This document shows, piece after piece, positions 53,672 to 63,189 of a stretch of DNA of 64,000 nt. The stretch covers positions 186,001 through 250,000 of the forward strand of contig JBFXKW010000004.1 of NCBI GenBank assembly GCA_050173345.1, given 5' to 3'. The notes below the pieces were generated by a model. It searched no databases, was not told the DNA's origin, and saw nothing but the letters and a program-made list of their open reading frames with translations. Numbering within the stretch: the stretch's first letter is position 1; each line of letters opens with the position of its first letter. The stretch comes from SHWC01 sp050173345 (lineage in GTDB: Bacteria; Pseudomonadota; Alphaproteobacteria; UBA828). A program made the translations under genes and the position numbers.

Positions 53672-54934
53672 ATGACCATCGAGATCCGCGTTCCCACGCT
53701 CGGCGAATCGGTGACGGAAGCCACCGTCTCGCGCTGGCTGAAAGCGGTCGGCGATCCGGTCAAGCGCGACGAGGCCGTGGTCGAGCTCGAGACCGACAAG
53801 ATCTCGCTCGAAGTGACCGCCGCCGAGGCCGGCCGGCTCAGCGACCAGCTCGCCAAGGAGGGCGACACGGTCGAGGTCGGCGCCATCCTCGGCCATATCG
53901 GCGAGGCCGCCGAGGCGCCGCAGCCGAAGACCAACGGCGCCGGCACGGCCGCGGCCGCCGCGCCCGCGCCGGCCGAAGCCGCGCCGAAACCCGAGGCGGC
54001 CGACCTCGACGGGCTGACGCCCGCGGTGCGCAAGCTGATCGAGGAGAACCGGCTCGACCCCAAGGCGATCAAGGGCAGCGGCCCGGGCGGGCGTATTTTG
54101 AAAGGCGACGTGCTCGCCGCGCTCGAAGCCGCCAAGACGGCGAAGCCGGCGGCGCCCGCGCCCGAGGCGAAGCCCGCGCCGCAGGCGCCGCCGCCGGTCC
54201 CCTCGCCCTTCCCGAAGACCGCCGAGGACCAGCGCGCCAACGAGGAGCGCGTGCCGATGTCGCGGCTGCGCCGGCGCATCGCCGAGCGGCTCAAGCAGGC
54301 GCAGAACACCGCCGCCATGCTCACCACCTTCAACGAGGCGGACATGAGCGCGGTGATCGCGGCGCGCGCCGCCTACAAGGAGAGCTTCGAGAAGAAGCAC
54401 GGCGTCAGGCTCGGCTTCATGTCGTTCTTCGTGAAGGCGTCGATCCAGGCGCTCAAGGAGATCCCGGCCGCCAACGCCGAGATCGACGGCGACGACATCG
54501 TCTACAAGCGCTACTACAACATCGGCGTCGCGCTGAGCGCGCCGCAGGGGCTGGTCGTGCCGGTGCTGCGCAACGCCGACCGCATGGGCTTCGCCGACAT
54601 CGAGAAGGCGATCGGCGGCTTCGCCCAGAAGGCGCGCGACAACAAGCTCGCGATCGAGGACTTGACCGGCGGCACCTTCACCATCACGAACGGCGGCATC
54701 TTCGGCTCGATGCTCTCGACGCCGATCCTCAACCCGCCGCAGGTCGGCATCCTCGGCATGCACGCGATCCAGGAGCGCCCGGTGGCGCGCGACGGCAAGG
54801 TCGAAATCCGCCCGGTGATGTACCTCGCGCTCTCCTACGACCACCGGCTGATCGACGGCCGCGAGGCGGTCACCTTCCTGCTCCGCATCAAGGAATGCAT
54901 CGAAGACCCGCAGCGCCTGCTGCTGGAGCTGTGA
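53672..54934 (+). CDS. sucB: 2-oxoglutarate dehydrogenase E2 component (dihydrolipoyl succinyltransferase)
   Basis: This encodes 420 residues. It has one lipoyl domain (1-78, lipoyl-lysine K43 in ELETDKISLEV), an Ala/Pro linker (about 83-108), the E1/E3-binding domain (LTPAVRKLIEENRLDPKAIK), a second linker rich in Pro/Ala, and the catalytic acyltransferase core ending with SYDHRLIDGREAVTFL (catalytic His). It forms the core of the complex. The E3 gene lpdA follows only after a 305-bp repeat-filled gap. Confidence 0.97.
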   Translation: MTIEIRVPTLGESVTEATVSRWLKAVGDPVKRDEAVVELETDKISLEVTAAEAGRLSDQLAKEGDTVEVGAILGHIGEAAEAPQPKTNGAGTAAAAAPAPAEAAPKPEAADLDGLTPAVRKLIEENRLDPKAIKGSGPGGRILKGDVLAALEAAKTAKPAAPAPEAKPAPQAPPPVPSPFPKTAEDQRANEERVPMSRLRRRIAERLKQAQNTAAMLTTFNEADMSAVIAARAAYKESFEKKHGVRLGFMSFFVKASIQALKEIPAANAEIDGDDIVYKRYYNIGVALSAPQGLVVPVLRNADRMGFADIEKAIGGFAQKARDNKLAIEDLTGGTFTITNGGIFGSMLSTPILNPPQVGILGMHAIQERPVARDGKVEIRPVMYLALSYDHRLIDGREAVTFLLRIKECIEDPQRLLLEL

Positions 54935-54986
54935 GGACGCAGCCGGCGTGCGCCGGACGGCGGGCGGCACGCCATCTCTCCCATTT

Positions 54987-55179
54987 TCGTCATGCCCCGC
55001 GAAGGCGGGGCATCCATCCTGCGGCGGCACCATGGATGGCCCGGTCAAGCCGGGCCATGACGATATGGTGTAAAGCGCGCCGCGTGCGCCCCTTCTCTCA
55101 ATTCGTCATTGCCGGGCTCGACCCGGCAATCCAGTCTTAGGAGAGGTCTGGATGCCCGGGGCGAGCCCGGGCATGACGG
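54987..55179. repeat. Four-unit cluster of CGTCAT...ATCC palindromes between sucB and lpdA
   Basis: Two inverted pairs occur in series. CGTCATGCCCCGCGAAGGCG...GGGCATCCAT faces ATGGATGGCCCGGTCAAGCC...GGGCCATGACG. Then CGTCATTGCCGGGCTCGACC...CGGCAATCCAG faces TGGATGCCCGGGGCGAGCCC...GGGCATGACG. Between pairs lies GCGCGCCGCGTGCGCCCCTTCTCTCAATT, near-identical in part to the spacer at 56840-56860 (GCGCGCGCCCCTTCTCTCGATT), so the larger composite itself is duplicated. This fills the whole gap. Confidence 0.85.
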
Positions 55180-55239
55180 AACGGCGTATCTGCGGCGGGC
55201 GCATCAGGAGCGTCGGCAAGCGCGAAGAAGGGGAAGACC

Positions 55240-56649
<1,410 letters not shown>

Positions 56650-56745
56650 GCGGGCCCTTCCTTCGCTTGAGAGCAGGGAAGGGCGGGATGCAGCCAAGGT
56701 GGCCGGCAGCCCGTAACGGCGACCGCAAAGGTTGACGCATCCATC

Positions 56746-56970
56746 CTCATGGCCCGGCTTGACCGGGCCATCCATGATGCCGCCTCTCGATGGATGCCCC
56801 GATCAAGTCGGGGCATGACGACAGAGTATGGGTCGGGCCGCGCGCGCCCCTTCTCTCGATTCGTCATTGCCGTCCCCCGGCTTGACCGGGGGATCAACCC
56901 GGCAATCCCTCTTTTGAACTGACACTTCCCTTTCGGATGGATGCGCGGGTCAAGCCCGCGCATGACGAGT
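56746..56970. repeat. Palindrome cluster downstream of lpdA, including a nested unit
   Basis: An inverted pair (TCATGGCCCGGCTTGACCGG...CCATCCAT facing TGGATGCCCCGATCAAGTCG...GGGCATGACG) is followed by CGTCATTGCCG...CGGCAATCC, whose loop is replaced by a second complete palindrome (56873-56895), and by TGGATGCGCGGGTCAAGCCC...GCGCATGACG. No gene lies in this 347-bp gap; the repeats fill most of it. Confidence 0.85.
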
Positions 56971-56996
56971 CAGGAATGAACGCCGTTGGCTCCACT

Positions 56997-57296
56997 TCAC
57001 GCCGCACGCCTCGCCTTCTTCAGGCTCGGAATCGCGGCAAGCTCGTCGCCGATCGCGGCGCGCGCCTGGTCGAGCTCGAAGCTCTTCTGCAGGTTGAGCC
57101 AAAGCTCAGGTCCCGTGCCGAGCCATTTGCCGAGGCGGAGCGCCGTATCGGCGGTGATCGCCCGCTTGCCCGTGACGATCTGATTGATCCGGTTCGCCGG
57201 CACGCGCAACGTGCGCGCCAGCTCGGCACCGCTGATGCCGAGCTCGGCCATCTCGTCGGCTAGGATCTCGCCGGGATGAATCGGGGTGCGGGGCAT
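56997..57296 (-). CDS. higA: HigA-type antitoxin
   Basis: This encodes 99 residues from the ATG at 57296 (MPRTPIHPGEILADEMAELG); the longer frame upstream lies in higB. The helix-turn-helix domain of the HigA/VapI type is clear: ISGAELARTLRVPANRINQI, then VTGKRAITADTALRLGKWLG and PELWLNLQKSFELD. It neutralises HigB and, with it, represses the operon. The antitoxin gene follows the toxin gene, the inverted order typical of higBA, after a 10-nt gap. Confidence 0.92.
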   Translation of the reverse strand: MPRTPIHPGEILADEMAELGISGAELARTLRVPANRINQIVTGKRAITADTALRLGKWLGTGPELWLNLQKSFELDQARAAIGDELAAIPSLKKARRAA

Positions 57297-57306
57297 CGGT
57301 AACCTC

Positions 57307-57594
57307 CTATCGGTGATAGTCGACGATCTCCACATCGGATGGCCCTGCTTCGCCTTCGGGCCAACGGAAGCAAAGACGCCACTGCTCGTTGATCCTGATG
57401 CTGTATTGGCCCTTGCGATCACCGCCCAGGGCCTCAAAGCGGTTGCTCGGCATCCGCATGAGCGTAAGCAGATGATCGGCGCTTTCAAGAATGCGCAATC
57501 GCTTCTCGGCCTGCCGGCGGAACGCCTCGAAGCGCGGCGCCCGTTCGCCGCGATAGAGACGCTCCGTAGCCTTGTCACGGAAGCTCAGGATCAT
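57307..57594 (-). CDS. higB: HigB-type mRNA interferase toxin
   Basis: This encodes 95 residues. A RelE-superfamily HigB toxin, expected to cleave mRNA on the ribosome: MILSFRDKATERLYRGE, RRQAEKRLRILESADHLLTL, then RFEALGGDRKGQYSIRINEQ and WRLCFRW with the C-terminal VEIVDYHR. All segments of the family are intact, including the basic residues and the terminal Tyr-His. First gene of higBA; operator immediately upstream. Confidence 0.92.
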   Translation of the reverse strand: MILSFRDKATERLYRGERAPRFEAFRRQAEKRLRILESADHLLTLMRMPSNRFEALGGDRKGQYSIRINEQWRLCFRWPEGEAGPSDVEIVDYHR

Positions 57595-57609
57595 GCATGG
57601 AAGTAGCAG

Positions 57610-57637
57610 CCTGTACGCTGTACGTCAAGCGTACAGG
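57610..57637 (-). promoter_or_regulatory. Operator palindrome of higBA
   Basis: Perfect 10-bp arms CCTGTACGCT (57610-57619) and AGCGTACAGG (57628-57637) are separated by 8 nt, centred about 30 nt upstream of the higB ATG. The dyad also covers a TTGACG that could act as -35. This is where a dimeric HigA would bind for autoregulation. Confidence 0.65.
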
Positions 57638-57677
57638 ATTTGATATTTTCTGAGTTCCGATCCGACGTCTCCTCACT

Positions 57678-58670
57678 TCACGGGACGGAAGAGTCGGCCT
57701 TCGCGCGCGCTCTGGGATGCGCGCTCTCATAGACTGCCCGCATCCCCTCGTCCGCGATGGCGGTGTAGCGTTGCGTCGTCGAAAGCGAGGCGTGGCCGAG
57801 CAGTTCCTGGATCGTGCGCAGATCGCCGCCGCCGGCGAGCAGGTGCGTCGCGAAGCTGTGGCGGAGCGCGTGCGGCGTCGCGCTCGCGGGCAGGCCGAGC
57901 GCGCCGCGCAAGCGCCCCATCAGCATCTGCACCTGGCGCGGGTTGAGCGGCCCGCCCCGGACGCCGACGAAGGCCGGCTCGTTCGCGCCCGTCGCGTGCG
58001 GGCAGGCGGCGAGATAGTCGGCGAGCGCGGCCCGCACCACCGGCAGCACCGGCACCACCCGCTCCTTGCTGCCCTTGCCGCGCACGGTGAGGCTCGCGAC
58101 ATCGTCGCCGCCGGCTAGCCGCTCGACCGTGCCGCGCGTCAGGGAGAGCGCCTCGCCTAACCGGAGACCGCAGCCATAGAGCAGCAGCAGCACGGCGGTA
58201 TCGCGCTTGGCGATCCAGACCGGCGCGCGTTCATCGACCAGCGTGCCGACCGCCTCGACCGTTGCCCGCGCGTCATCGACGCTGAGCGGCCGTGGCAGGA
58301 CGCGCGGCAGCTTGGGGCCGCGCAGCACGGCGAGCGCCGCGTTCTCGGCGATGCCGTTGCGCTCGAGATGGCGGAAGAAGCCGCGCAGGGTCGAGAGCCG
58401 CCGCGCGTTCGAGGTCTTGGCCGCGCCATGCCTCACCCGGTGCGCCAGATAGGCGCGGAAGTCGGCGACGTCGAACGCCGCCAGCATGCCGAGTGTCGGC
58501 ACGCCGCCTCGATATTCCATGACGAAGGCGAGGAAGCCGGCGAGGTCGCGCAGATAAGCGGCGACGGTGTTGGCGGAGGCGCGCCGCTCGGTGTCGAGCC
58601 AGCGATGCCATGATTCGATGGCGGCGATCAGCGCCGCGTCGCCGGCGAGCTCGATGCCGGCGATCCTCAT
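57678..58670 (-). CDS. xerC: Tyrosine recombinase XerC
   Basis: This encodes 330 residues. With XerD it resolves chromosome dimers at dif. The N-terminal SAM-like domain (about 10-110) contains WLDTERRASANTVAAYLRDL. The catalytic domain has the first Arg in GCGLRLGEAL, Lys in GKGSKERVVP, His and Arg in PHALRHSFATHL, His in LGHASLSTTQ and the nucleophile Tyr in QRYTAIA. Complete catalytic set and family length. It lies between higBA and the transaldolase gene; only 4 nt separate it from the latter, so they are probably co-transcribed. Confidence 0.95.
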   Translation of the reverse strand: MRIAGIELAGDAALIAAIESWHRWLDTERRASANTVAAYLRDLAGFLAFVMEYRGGVPTLGMLAAFDVADFRAYLAHRVRHGAAKTSNARRLSTLRGFFRHLERNGIAENAALAVLRGPKLPRVLPRPLSVDDARATVEAVGTLVDERAPVWIAKRDTAVLLLLYGCGLRLGEALSLTRGTVERLAGGDDVASLTVRGKGSKERVVPVLPVVRAALADYLAACPHATGANEPAFVGVRGGPLNPRQVQMLMGRLRGALGLPASATPHALRHSFATHLLAGGGDLRTIQELLGHASLSTTQRYTAIADEGMRAVYESAHPRARAKADSSVP

Positions 58671-58674
58671 GTGG

Positions 58675-59340
58675 TCAGCTCGGCAGGATGCTCTGCCCGG
58701 TCTTCTGCCAGTCGGCGAGGAAGGCGGCGAGACCCTTGTCGGTGAGCGGATGGGCGACGAGCTTCTTCAGCACGTCGGGCGGGATGGTGGCGACGTGCGC
58801 GCCGAGCTTGGCCGCCTGGACCAGGTGCATCGGGTGGCGGACCGAGGCGACCAGCACCTCGGTCGAGATCGTGTCGGGGTAGTTGCGGTAGATCGCGCAG
58901 ATGTCGGCGATCAGCTGCATGCCGTCGGTCGCGATGTCGTCGAGCCGGCCGACGAAGGGCGAGATGAAACTGGCGCCTGCCTTGGCCGCGAGCAGCGCCT
59001 GCGCCGCCGAGAAGCAGAGCGTGACGTTGACCTTGGTGCCACCCTGGCTGAGCGCGCGGCAGGCCTTGAGCCCGTCCCAGGTGAGCGGCACCTTGACCGC
59101 GACGTTGGCGGCGATCTTGGCGAGCTTTCGCCCCTCGGCGATCATCTGGTCGGCCTGCGTCGCGGTGACCTCGGCCGAGACCGGGCCCGGCACCAGCGCG
59201 CAGATCTTCTCGATCGTCTCGATGAAGTCGCCGCCCGACTTCGCGACCAGGCTCGGATTGGTGGTGACGCCGTCGAGCAGGCCGGTCGCGGCAAGCTCCC
59301 TGATCTCGCCAAGGTCCGCGGTGTCGACGAAGAACTTCAT
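58675..59340 (-). CDS. Small transaldolase (fructose-6-phosphate aldolase-like family)
   Basis: This encodes 221 residues. The short class-3B transaldolase family: MKFFVDTADLGEIRELAATG, DGVTTNPSLVAKSG, the Schiff-base lysine K83 in AVKVPLTWDGLKA, and the VTLCFSAAQALLAAKAGASF and FVGRLDD motifs. Such enzymes transfer dihydroxyacetone units in the pentose phosphate pathway or act as fructose-6-phosphate aldolase; the two activities cannot be separated by eye (names used are tal or fsa). Between priA (divergent) and xerC, a conserved position in alphaproteobacteria. Confidence 0.92.
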   Translation of the reverse strand: MKFFVDTADLGEIRELAATGLLDGVTTNPSLVAKSGGDFIETIEKICALVPGPVSAEVTATQADQMIAEGRKLAKIAANVAVKVPLTWDGLKACRALSQGGTKVNVTLCFSAAQALLAAKAGASFISPFVGRLDDIATDGMQLIADICAIYRNYPDTISTEVLVASVRHPMHLVQAAKLGAHVATIPPDVLKKLVAHPLTDKGLAAFLADWQKTGQSILPS

Positions 59341-59410
59341 GGTGCGTGCATGCCCTCGTGCTGCGACAGGCCCGATGCGATGACGGCCTCGCCCGAGCCC
59401 TCCTTCTCTT

Positions 59411-59504
59411 CGTCATGCCCCTCCCCCGACTTGATCGGGGGATTGACCGGGGCATCCAGTCTTGGAACCGGAGCTGGATTGCCGGGTCAAGCCCGGCAAT
59501 GACG
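59411..59504. repeat. Palindrome pair upstream of priA, left unit nested
   Basis: The left unit CGTCATGCCCC...GGGGCATCC carries a second palindrome, TCCCCCGACTTGATCGGGGG, in its loop (59422-59441). The right unit is a plain reverse unit, TGGATTGCCGGGTCAAGCCC...GGCAATGACG. The pair sits between the divergent transaldolase and priA genes. Confidence 0.85.
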
Positions 59505-59567
59505 GATTGAGGAGCGGCGTGCCGCTCCCCTTGAGGCGCGGTCGAGTCGTCTGCGAAAGTCTATCGG

Positions 59568-61781
59568 ATGGAGCAGGGCCACGCCACGCCGCCCGCCGAC
59601 GCGGCCGGTTCGACGACCGTGAGCGTGTTGCTGCCGCTCGCGCTCGACATCGCCTATGACTATCGCGTGCCGGCCGGCATGGCACCTACGCCCGGCGCCA
59701 TCGTCGAGGTGCCGCTCGGCTCGCGGCGGGTGGTTGGCGTGGTGTGGGGCACGGGTAGCGGCGGGGTCGCGCCCGCCAAGCTCAAGGACATCGCGGCCGT
59801 CCGCCCCGTGCCGCCGCTGCCCGAGAGCTTGCGCGCGCTGATCGACTGGGTGGCAGACTACACGCTGGCGAGCCGCGGCGCGGTGCTGCGCATGGCGCTC
59901 AGCGTGCCCGCCGCGCTCGAGCCGCCGGCGCCGCGGCTCGGCTATGCGCGCGGCCCGGCACGGCCCGACCGCCTCACCCCGGCGCGCGCCAAGGTGCTGG
60001 CGCTGCTCGACGGCGCGCCGCCGCTCGCCGCCGCCGACATCCGGCGCGAGACCGGGGTCGGCATGGCCGTCATCAAGGGGCTCGTCGAGGCCGGCGCGCT
60101 GGTCGAGGCCACGCTGCCGCGGGCAAAGGCGCGGTCGTTGCCGGATGCGAGCCTGCCTGGCCCGACGCTCACCACGGCGCAGATCGAGGCGGCAGCCGGG
60201 CTGATCGGCACGGTCAAGGCCGGCGGCTTCTCGGTCACCCTGCTCGACGGTGTGACCGGCTCGGGCAAGACCGAGGTCTATTTCGAGGCGATCTCGGCGG
60301 CGCTGAGCGCCGGAAAGCAGGCGCTCGTGCTGGTGCCCGAAATCGCGCTGACGCCGCAATGGCGCGAACGCTTCCGCGCCCGTTTCGGCGCGGCGCCGGC
60401 CGAATGGCATTCCGAGCTCGGCGCCAAGACGCGGCGCGAGACCTGGCGCGGCGTCGCCGCCGGCGAGGCGCCGGTGGTGGTCGGCGCGCGCTCCGCCCTC
60501 TTCCTGCCCTTCCCGCGCCTCGGCCTGATCGTGGCCGACGAGGAGCACGACCAGGCCTTCAAGCAGGAGGACGGCGTGATCTACCAGGCGCGCGACATGG
60601 CGGTGGTGCGCGCGCGCTTCGAGGCCGCGCCCATCGTGCTCGCCTCGGCAACGCCCTCGCTCGAGAGCCTCGCCAATGTCGAGGCCGGGCGCTACCGCCA
60701 CCTCTCCCTGCCGGAGCGGCATGGCGATGCCGAGCTGCCGACCATCGCGGCGATCGACCTCCGCCGCCACCCGCCGCCGCGTGGCGCCTGGCTCGCGCCC
60801 CCCTTGCGCGAGGCGCTGGCCCAGACCATCGCGGCCGGCGAGCAGGCGCTCCTCTTCCTCAACCGGCGCGGCTATGCGCCGCTCACGCTCTGCCGCGCCT
60901 GCGGCCACCGGCTCGAATGCCCGAACTGCACGACCTGGCTGGTCGAGCACCGGCTCGCCGGCCGGCTCGCCTGCCATCATTGCGGCTATCAGGCGGCCAT
61001 ACCCGAGGCCTGCCCGGCCTGCGGCGCGCTCGGCAAGCTCGCCGCCTGCGGCCCGGGCGTCGAGCGCCTGGCCGAGGAGGTCGCCGCGCTCTTCCCCGCG
61101 GCGCGCTACGAGCTCGCCACCAGCGACACCATCGCGACCGCGGCCGAAGCCGCCGCGCTGATCGGACGGATCGAAGCGGGCGGGGTCGATGTCCTGATCG
61201 GCACCCAGATCGTCGCCAAGGGCCATCATTTCCCGCTGCTGACGCTGGTCGGCGTGGTCGATGCCGATCTCGGCCTTGCCGGCGGCGATCTGCGCGCGGC
61301 CGAGCGCACCTTCCAGCTCCTGCAGCAAGTCTCGGGGCGCGCCGGGCGGGCCGACCGCCACGGCCGCGTGTTCCTGCAAACCCATATGCCCGAGCACCCG
61401 GTGATGGCGGCGCTGGTCTCGGGCGACCGGGCGCGCTTCGTCGCCGAGGAATCGGCGGCGCGCAAGGTGCACGGCCTGCCACCCTATGGCCGGCTCGCCG
61501 CCGTGATCGTCTCGTCGCGCGACGAGCGCGCCGCCGCCGAGGTCGCCCGCGCACTCGCCCGCATCGCCCGCAAGGATCTCGGCCCCGACACCGCGATCGA
61601 GGTGTTCGGCCCAGCCGCCGCGCCGCTCGCCCTGCTGCGCGGCCGCCACCGCCAGCGCCTCCTGATCAAGGCGCCCAAGGAGGCGCGCCTCCAGCCGAGA
61701 CTCAGGCGCTGGCTCGCCGCCTTGCCACGGCGCAGCGGGGTGACGCTTCAGGTCGATATCGACCCCTACAGCTTCCTGTAG
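59568..61781 (+). CDS. priA: Primosomal protein N' (replication restart helicase PriA)
   Basis: This encodes 737 residues. PriA recognises stalled forks and reloads the replisome. The N-terminal DNA-binding domain starts with VSVLLPLALDIAYDYRVPAG. Helicase motif I is GVTGSGKTEVYFEAI, motif II VADEEHDQAFKQE and motif III LASATPSLES. Eight zinc-binding cysteines lie in CRAC, CPNC, CHHC and CPAC (about 441-485). Motif VI is near QLLQQVSGRAGRADR. It is complete, divergent from the transaldolase gene, and followed by a convergent gene. Confidence 0.96.
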   Translation: MEQGHATPPADAAGSTTVSVLLPLALDIAYDYRVPAGMAPTPGAIVEVPLGSRRVVGVVWGTGSGGVAPAKLKDIAAVRPVPPLPESLRALIDWVADYTLASRGAVLRMALSVPAALEPPAPRLGYARGPARPDRLTPARAKVLALLDGAPPLAAADIRRETGVGMAVIKGLVEAGALVEATLPRAKARSLPDASLPGPTLTTAQIEAAAGLIGTVKAGGFSVTLLDGVTGSGKTEVYFEAISAALSAGKQALVLVPEIALTPQWRERFRARFGAAPAEWHSELGAKTRRETWRGVAAGEAPVVVGARSALFLPFPRLGLIVADEEHDQAFKQEDGVIYQARDMAVVRARFEAAPIVLASATPSLESLANVEAGRYRHLSLPERHGDAELPTIAAIDLRRHPPPRGAWLAPPLREALAQTIAAGEQALLFLNRRGYAPLTLCRACGHRLECPNCTTWLVEHRLAGRLACHHCGYQAAIPEACPACGALGKLAACGPGVERLAEEVAALFPAARYELATSDTIATAAEAAALIGRIEAGGVDVLIGTQIVAKGHHFPLLTLVGVVDADLGLAGGDLRAAERTFQLLQQVSGRAGRADRHGRVFLQTHMPEHPVMAALVSGDRARFVAEESAARKVHGLPPYGRLAAVIVSSRDERAAAEVARALARIARKDLGPDTAIEVFGPAAAPLALLRGRHRQRLLIKAPKEARLQPRLRRWLAALPRRSGVTLQVDIDPYSFL

Positions 61782-61806
61782 GCGCAACGAAGCGGCCGGC
61801 CACGGG

Positions 61807-62811
61807 CTAATTCGCCCAGGCCACCGCCTGACCGAGCAGCGAGGCGAAATCGATGACGAGGCGGTTGCACTCGGTCTGGTCCACGCAGGGCAGCCCATAG
61901 CCGCGGAACTGCAGCCGCCCGTCGGGCGAGGCGATGCACGCGCCGGCCGCCGCCGCGCATGAGAACACCACGGCATAGCCGCCGCCTGCCGCCTGATAGC
62001 CGATCGAGTTGCCGTCGATGTCGCCGGCCGCGAACCGCACGATGACGTCTGACTCGTCCGGGACCGACAGGCATCCGGCGCCGGCGCCGCACTCGCGGGC
62101 GAGCAGCGCGATCGCGCCCTCGGCGGTAACCGCTACGCCTCGTGTCGCCGGCAGGCCAGCGGCCGGCGCGGCCTCTCGATCGAGACGCTGATTGACCGGG
62201 CCGAGCATGGCCGCCATCGCGCGCTGGAACGGCGTCGGCCTATCCGGCTTCGCCTCCTCCTCCGGCACCGCCGCCGTTGCCGGCGCGCTCGCGAGCGCGA
62301 TGAGCTCGGTGACGGCGGCCCGGATGTCGTCGCAGTGCTCGGGCCTGCAGCCGAAGCCGAAGCTCTTGCGCTCCCTGCCGCTCGGCCCGGCGTCGGGCGC
62401 GGCGCGGCGCTTCTGCAGCGCCTCCTCGATCGAATCGACGGTGACCACGATGCAGGCCCGGTCGCCCTTGCAGATCGACAAGACGCCATGGGCGGTCGCG
62501 TCCACGCCATACCGGGTCTCCCGGACCACGACGATGTCGCGCAGCGGGATCAGCGCGGTGAGCGGCGCGGTCTCGTCGACGTCGTCCACGTCGATGGCGA
62601 GCAGGCCGAGCGAGGGCTCGAAGGCGATCCGCCTGACTGTCTCCGTCTCGAACTCATGGCCCGAATAGCGGTAGCCCTCCGTGAGCGCGTTGAGCCGCGC
62701 CGCCGGCTCGCCCGCCCGGGACGGTCCGGCGGCCGCAGCCGGCGGCATTCCGGCCGCGAGCGCCGCCGCGAACAACGATACAAAAGGCACGAGATGACGC
62801 CAGCCCCGCAT
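61807..62811 (-). CDS. Secreted hypothetical protein with five cysteine pairs
   Basis: This encodes 334 residues and is not recognised. A signal peptide is evident (MRGWRHLVPFVSLFAAALAA, cleavage near AAAAG). The mature part holds exactly ten cysteines arranged as five close pairs: CKGDRAC, CRPEHC, CGAGAGC, CAAAAGAC and CVDQTEC, suggesting five local disulfides formed in the periplasm. The sections between pairs alternate between beta-rich sequence and an Ala/Pro/Glu linker (about 177-195). The first and fourth pairs follow a similar context of hydrophobic strand, C-x5/6-C, strand, as in a degenerate repeat. It is convergent with priA and divergent from the atp operon. Confidence 0.65.
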   Translation of the reverse strand: MRGWRHLVPFVSLFAAALAAGMPPAAAAGPSRAGEPAARLNALTEGYRYSGHEFETETVRRIAFEPSLGLLAIDVDDVDETAPLTALIPLRDIVVVRETRYGVDATAHGVLSICKGDRACIVVTVDSIEEALQKRRAAPDAGPSGRERKSFGFGCRPEHCDDIRAAVTELIALASAPATAAVPEEEAKPDRPTPFQRAMAAMLGPVNQRLDREAAPAAGLPATRGVAVTAEGAIALLARECGAGAGCLSVPDESDVIVRFAAGDIDGNSIGYQAAGGGYAVVFSCAAAAGACIASPDGRLQFRGYGLPCVDQTECNRLVIDFASLLGQAVAWAN

Positions 62812-63189
62812 CGCCGCCCCCGGCCCGGCACCCCGGCCGCTCGGTTGACCACTTCGTCCAGCCTAGCAAACCGTGGGGAAGCGGAAAGCGGCATCCGACG
62901 CACGCCGGAGGATGCGATGGCGGAGCGCCCGCGGCGCATGGCCGCCCGCGATGCCCCCGCGTCGGCATCGGATCGGGGCCGTTTTGCTGGACTAAACCAT
63001 TGAATGGTATCGATAACTTCATTACCTTCGGGGTTATTGAACAGGCCCTGCGGTTGTGATAGGTATCGCTCGCCTTTCGGGCGGGCGGGGCTGCCCAGGG
63101 GCCGTTGCTGCGGACATTTCCCCCAAAATCAGACGGCGGGCGCAGGCCGCGACGGCCGCGCCAATCGAGCCCCAGGGAGCATCAGAGCG
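62812..63189. other. Gap between the secreted protein gene and atpH
   Basis: No gene is supported in these 378 bases. The right part should hold the promoter of the ATP synthase operon. The best pair I see is TTGAAC (63038-63043) and TAGGTA after 17 bp, a weak match. GGTATCG occurs twice (63007 and 63061). An in-frame extension of atpH reaches 63004 but has no conserved content. Confidence 0.4.

Noticed and set aside
50671..54345. Minus-strand open frame of 1224 codons opposite sucA and sucB.
   Set aside because: It covers two unmistakable genes on the plus strand, and its own translation has no family features.
63004..63189. N-terminal extension of atpH by 62 codons.
   Set aside because: The extension is Cys/Arg/Pro-rich without family similarity; the GTG at 63190 with AGGGAG upstream gives the normal protein length.
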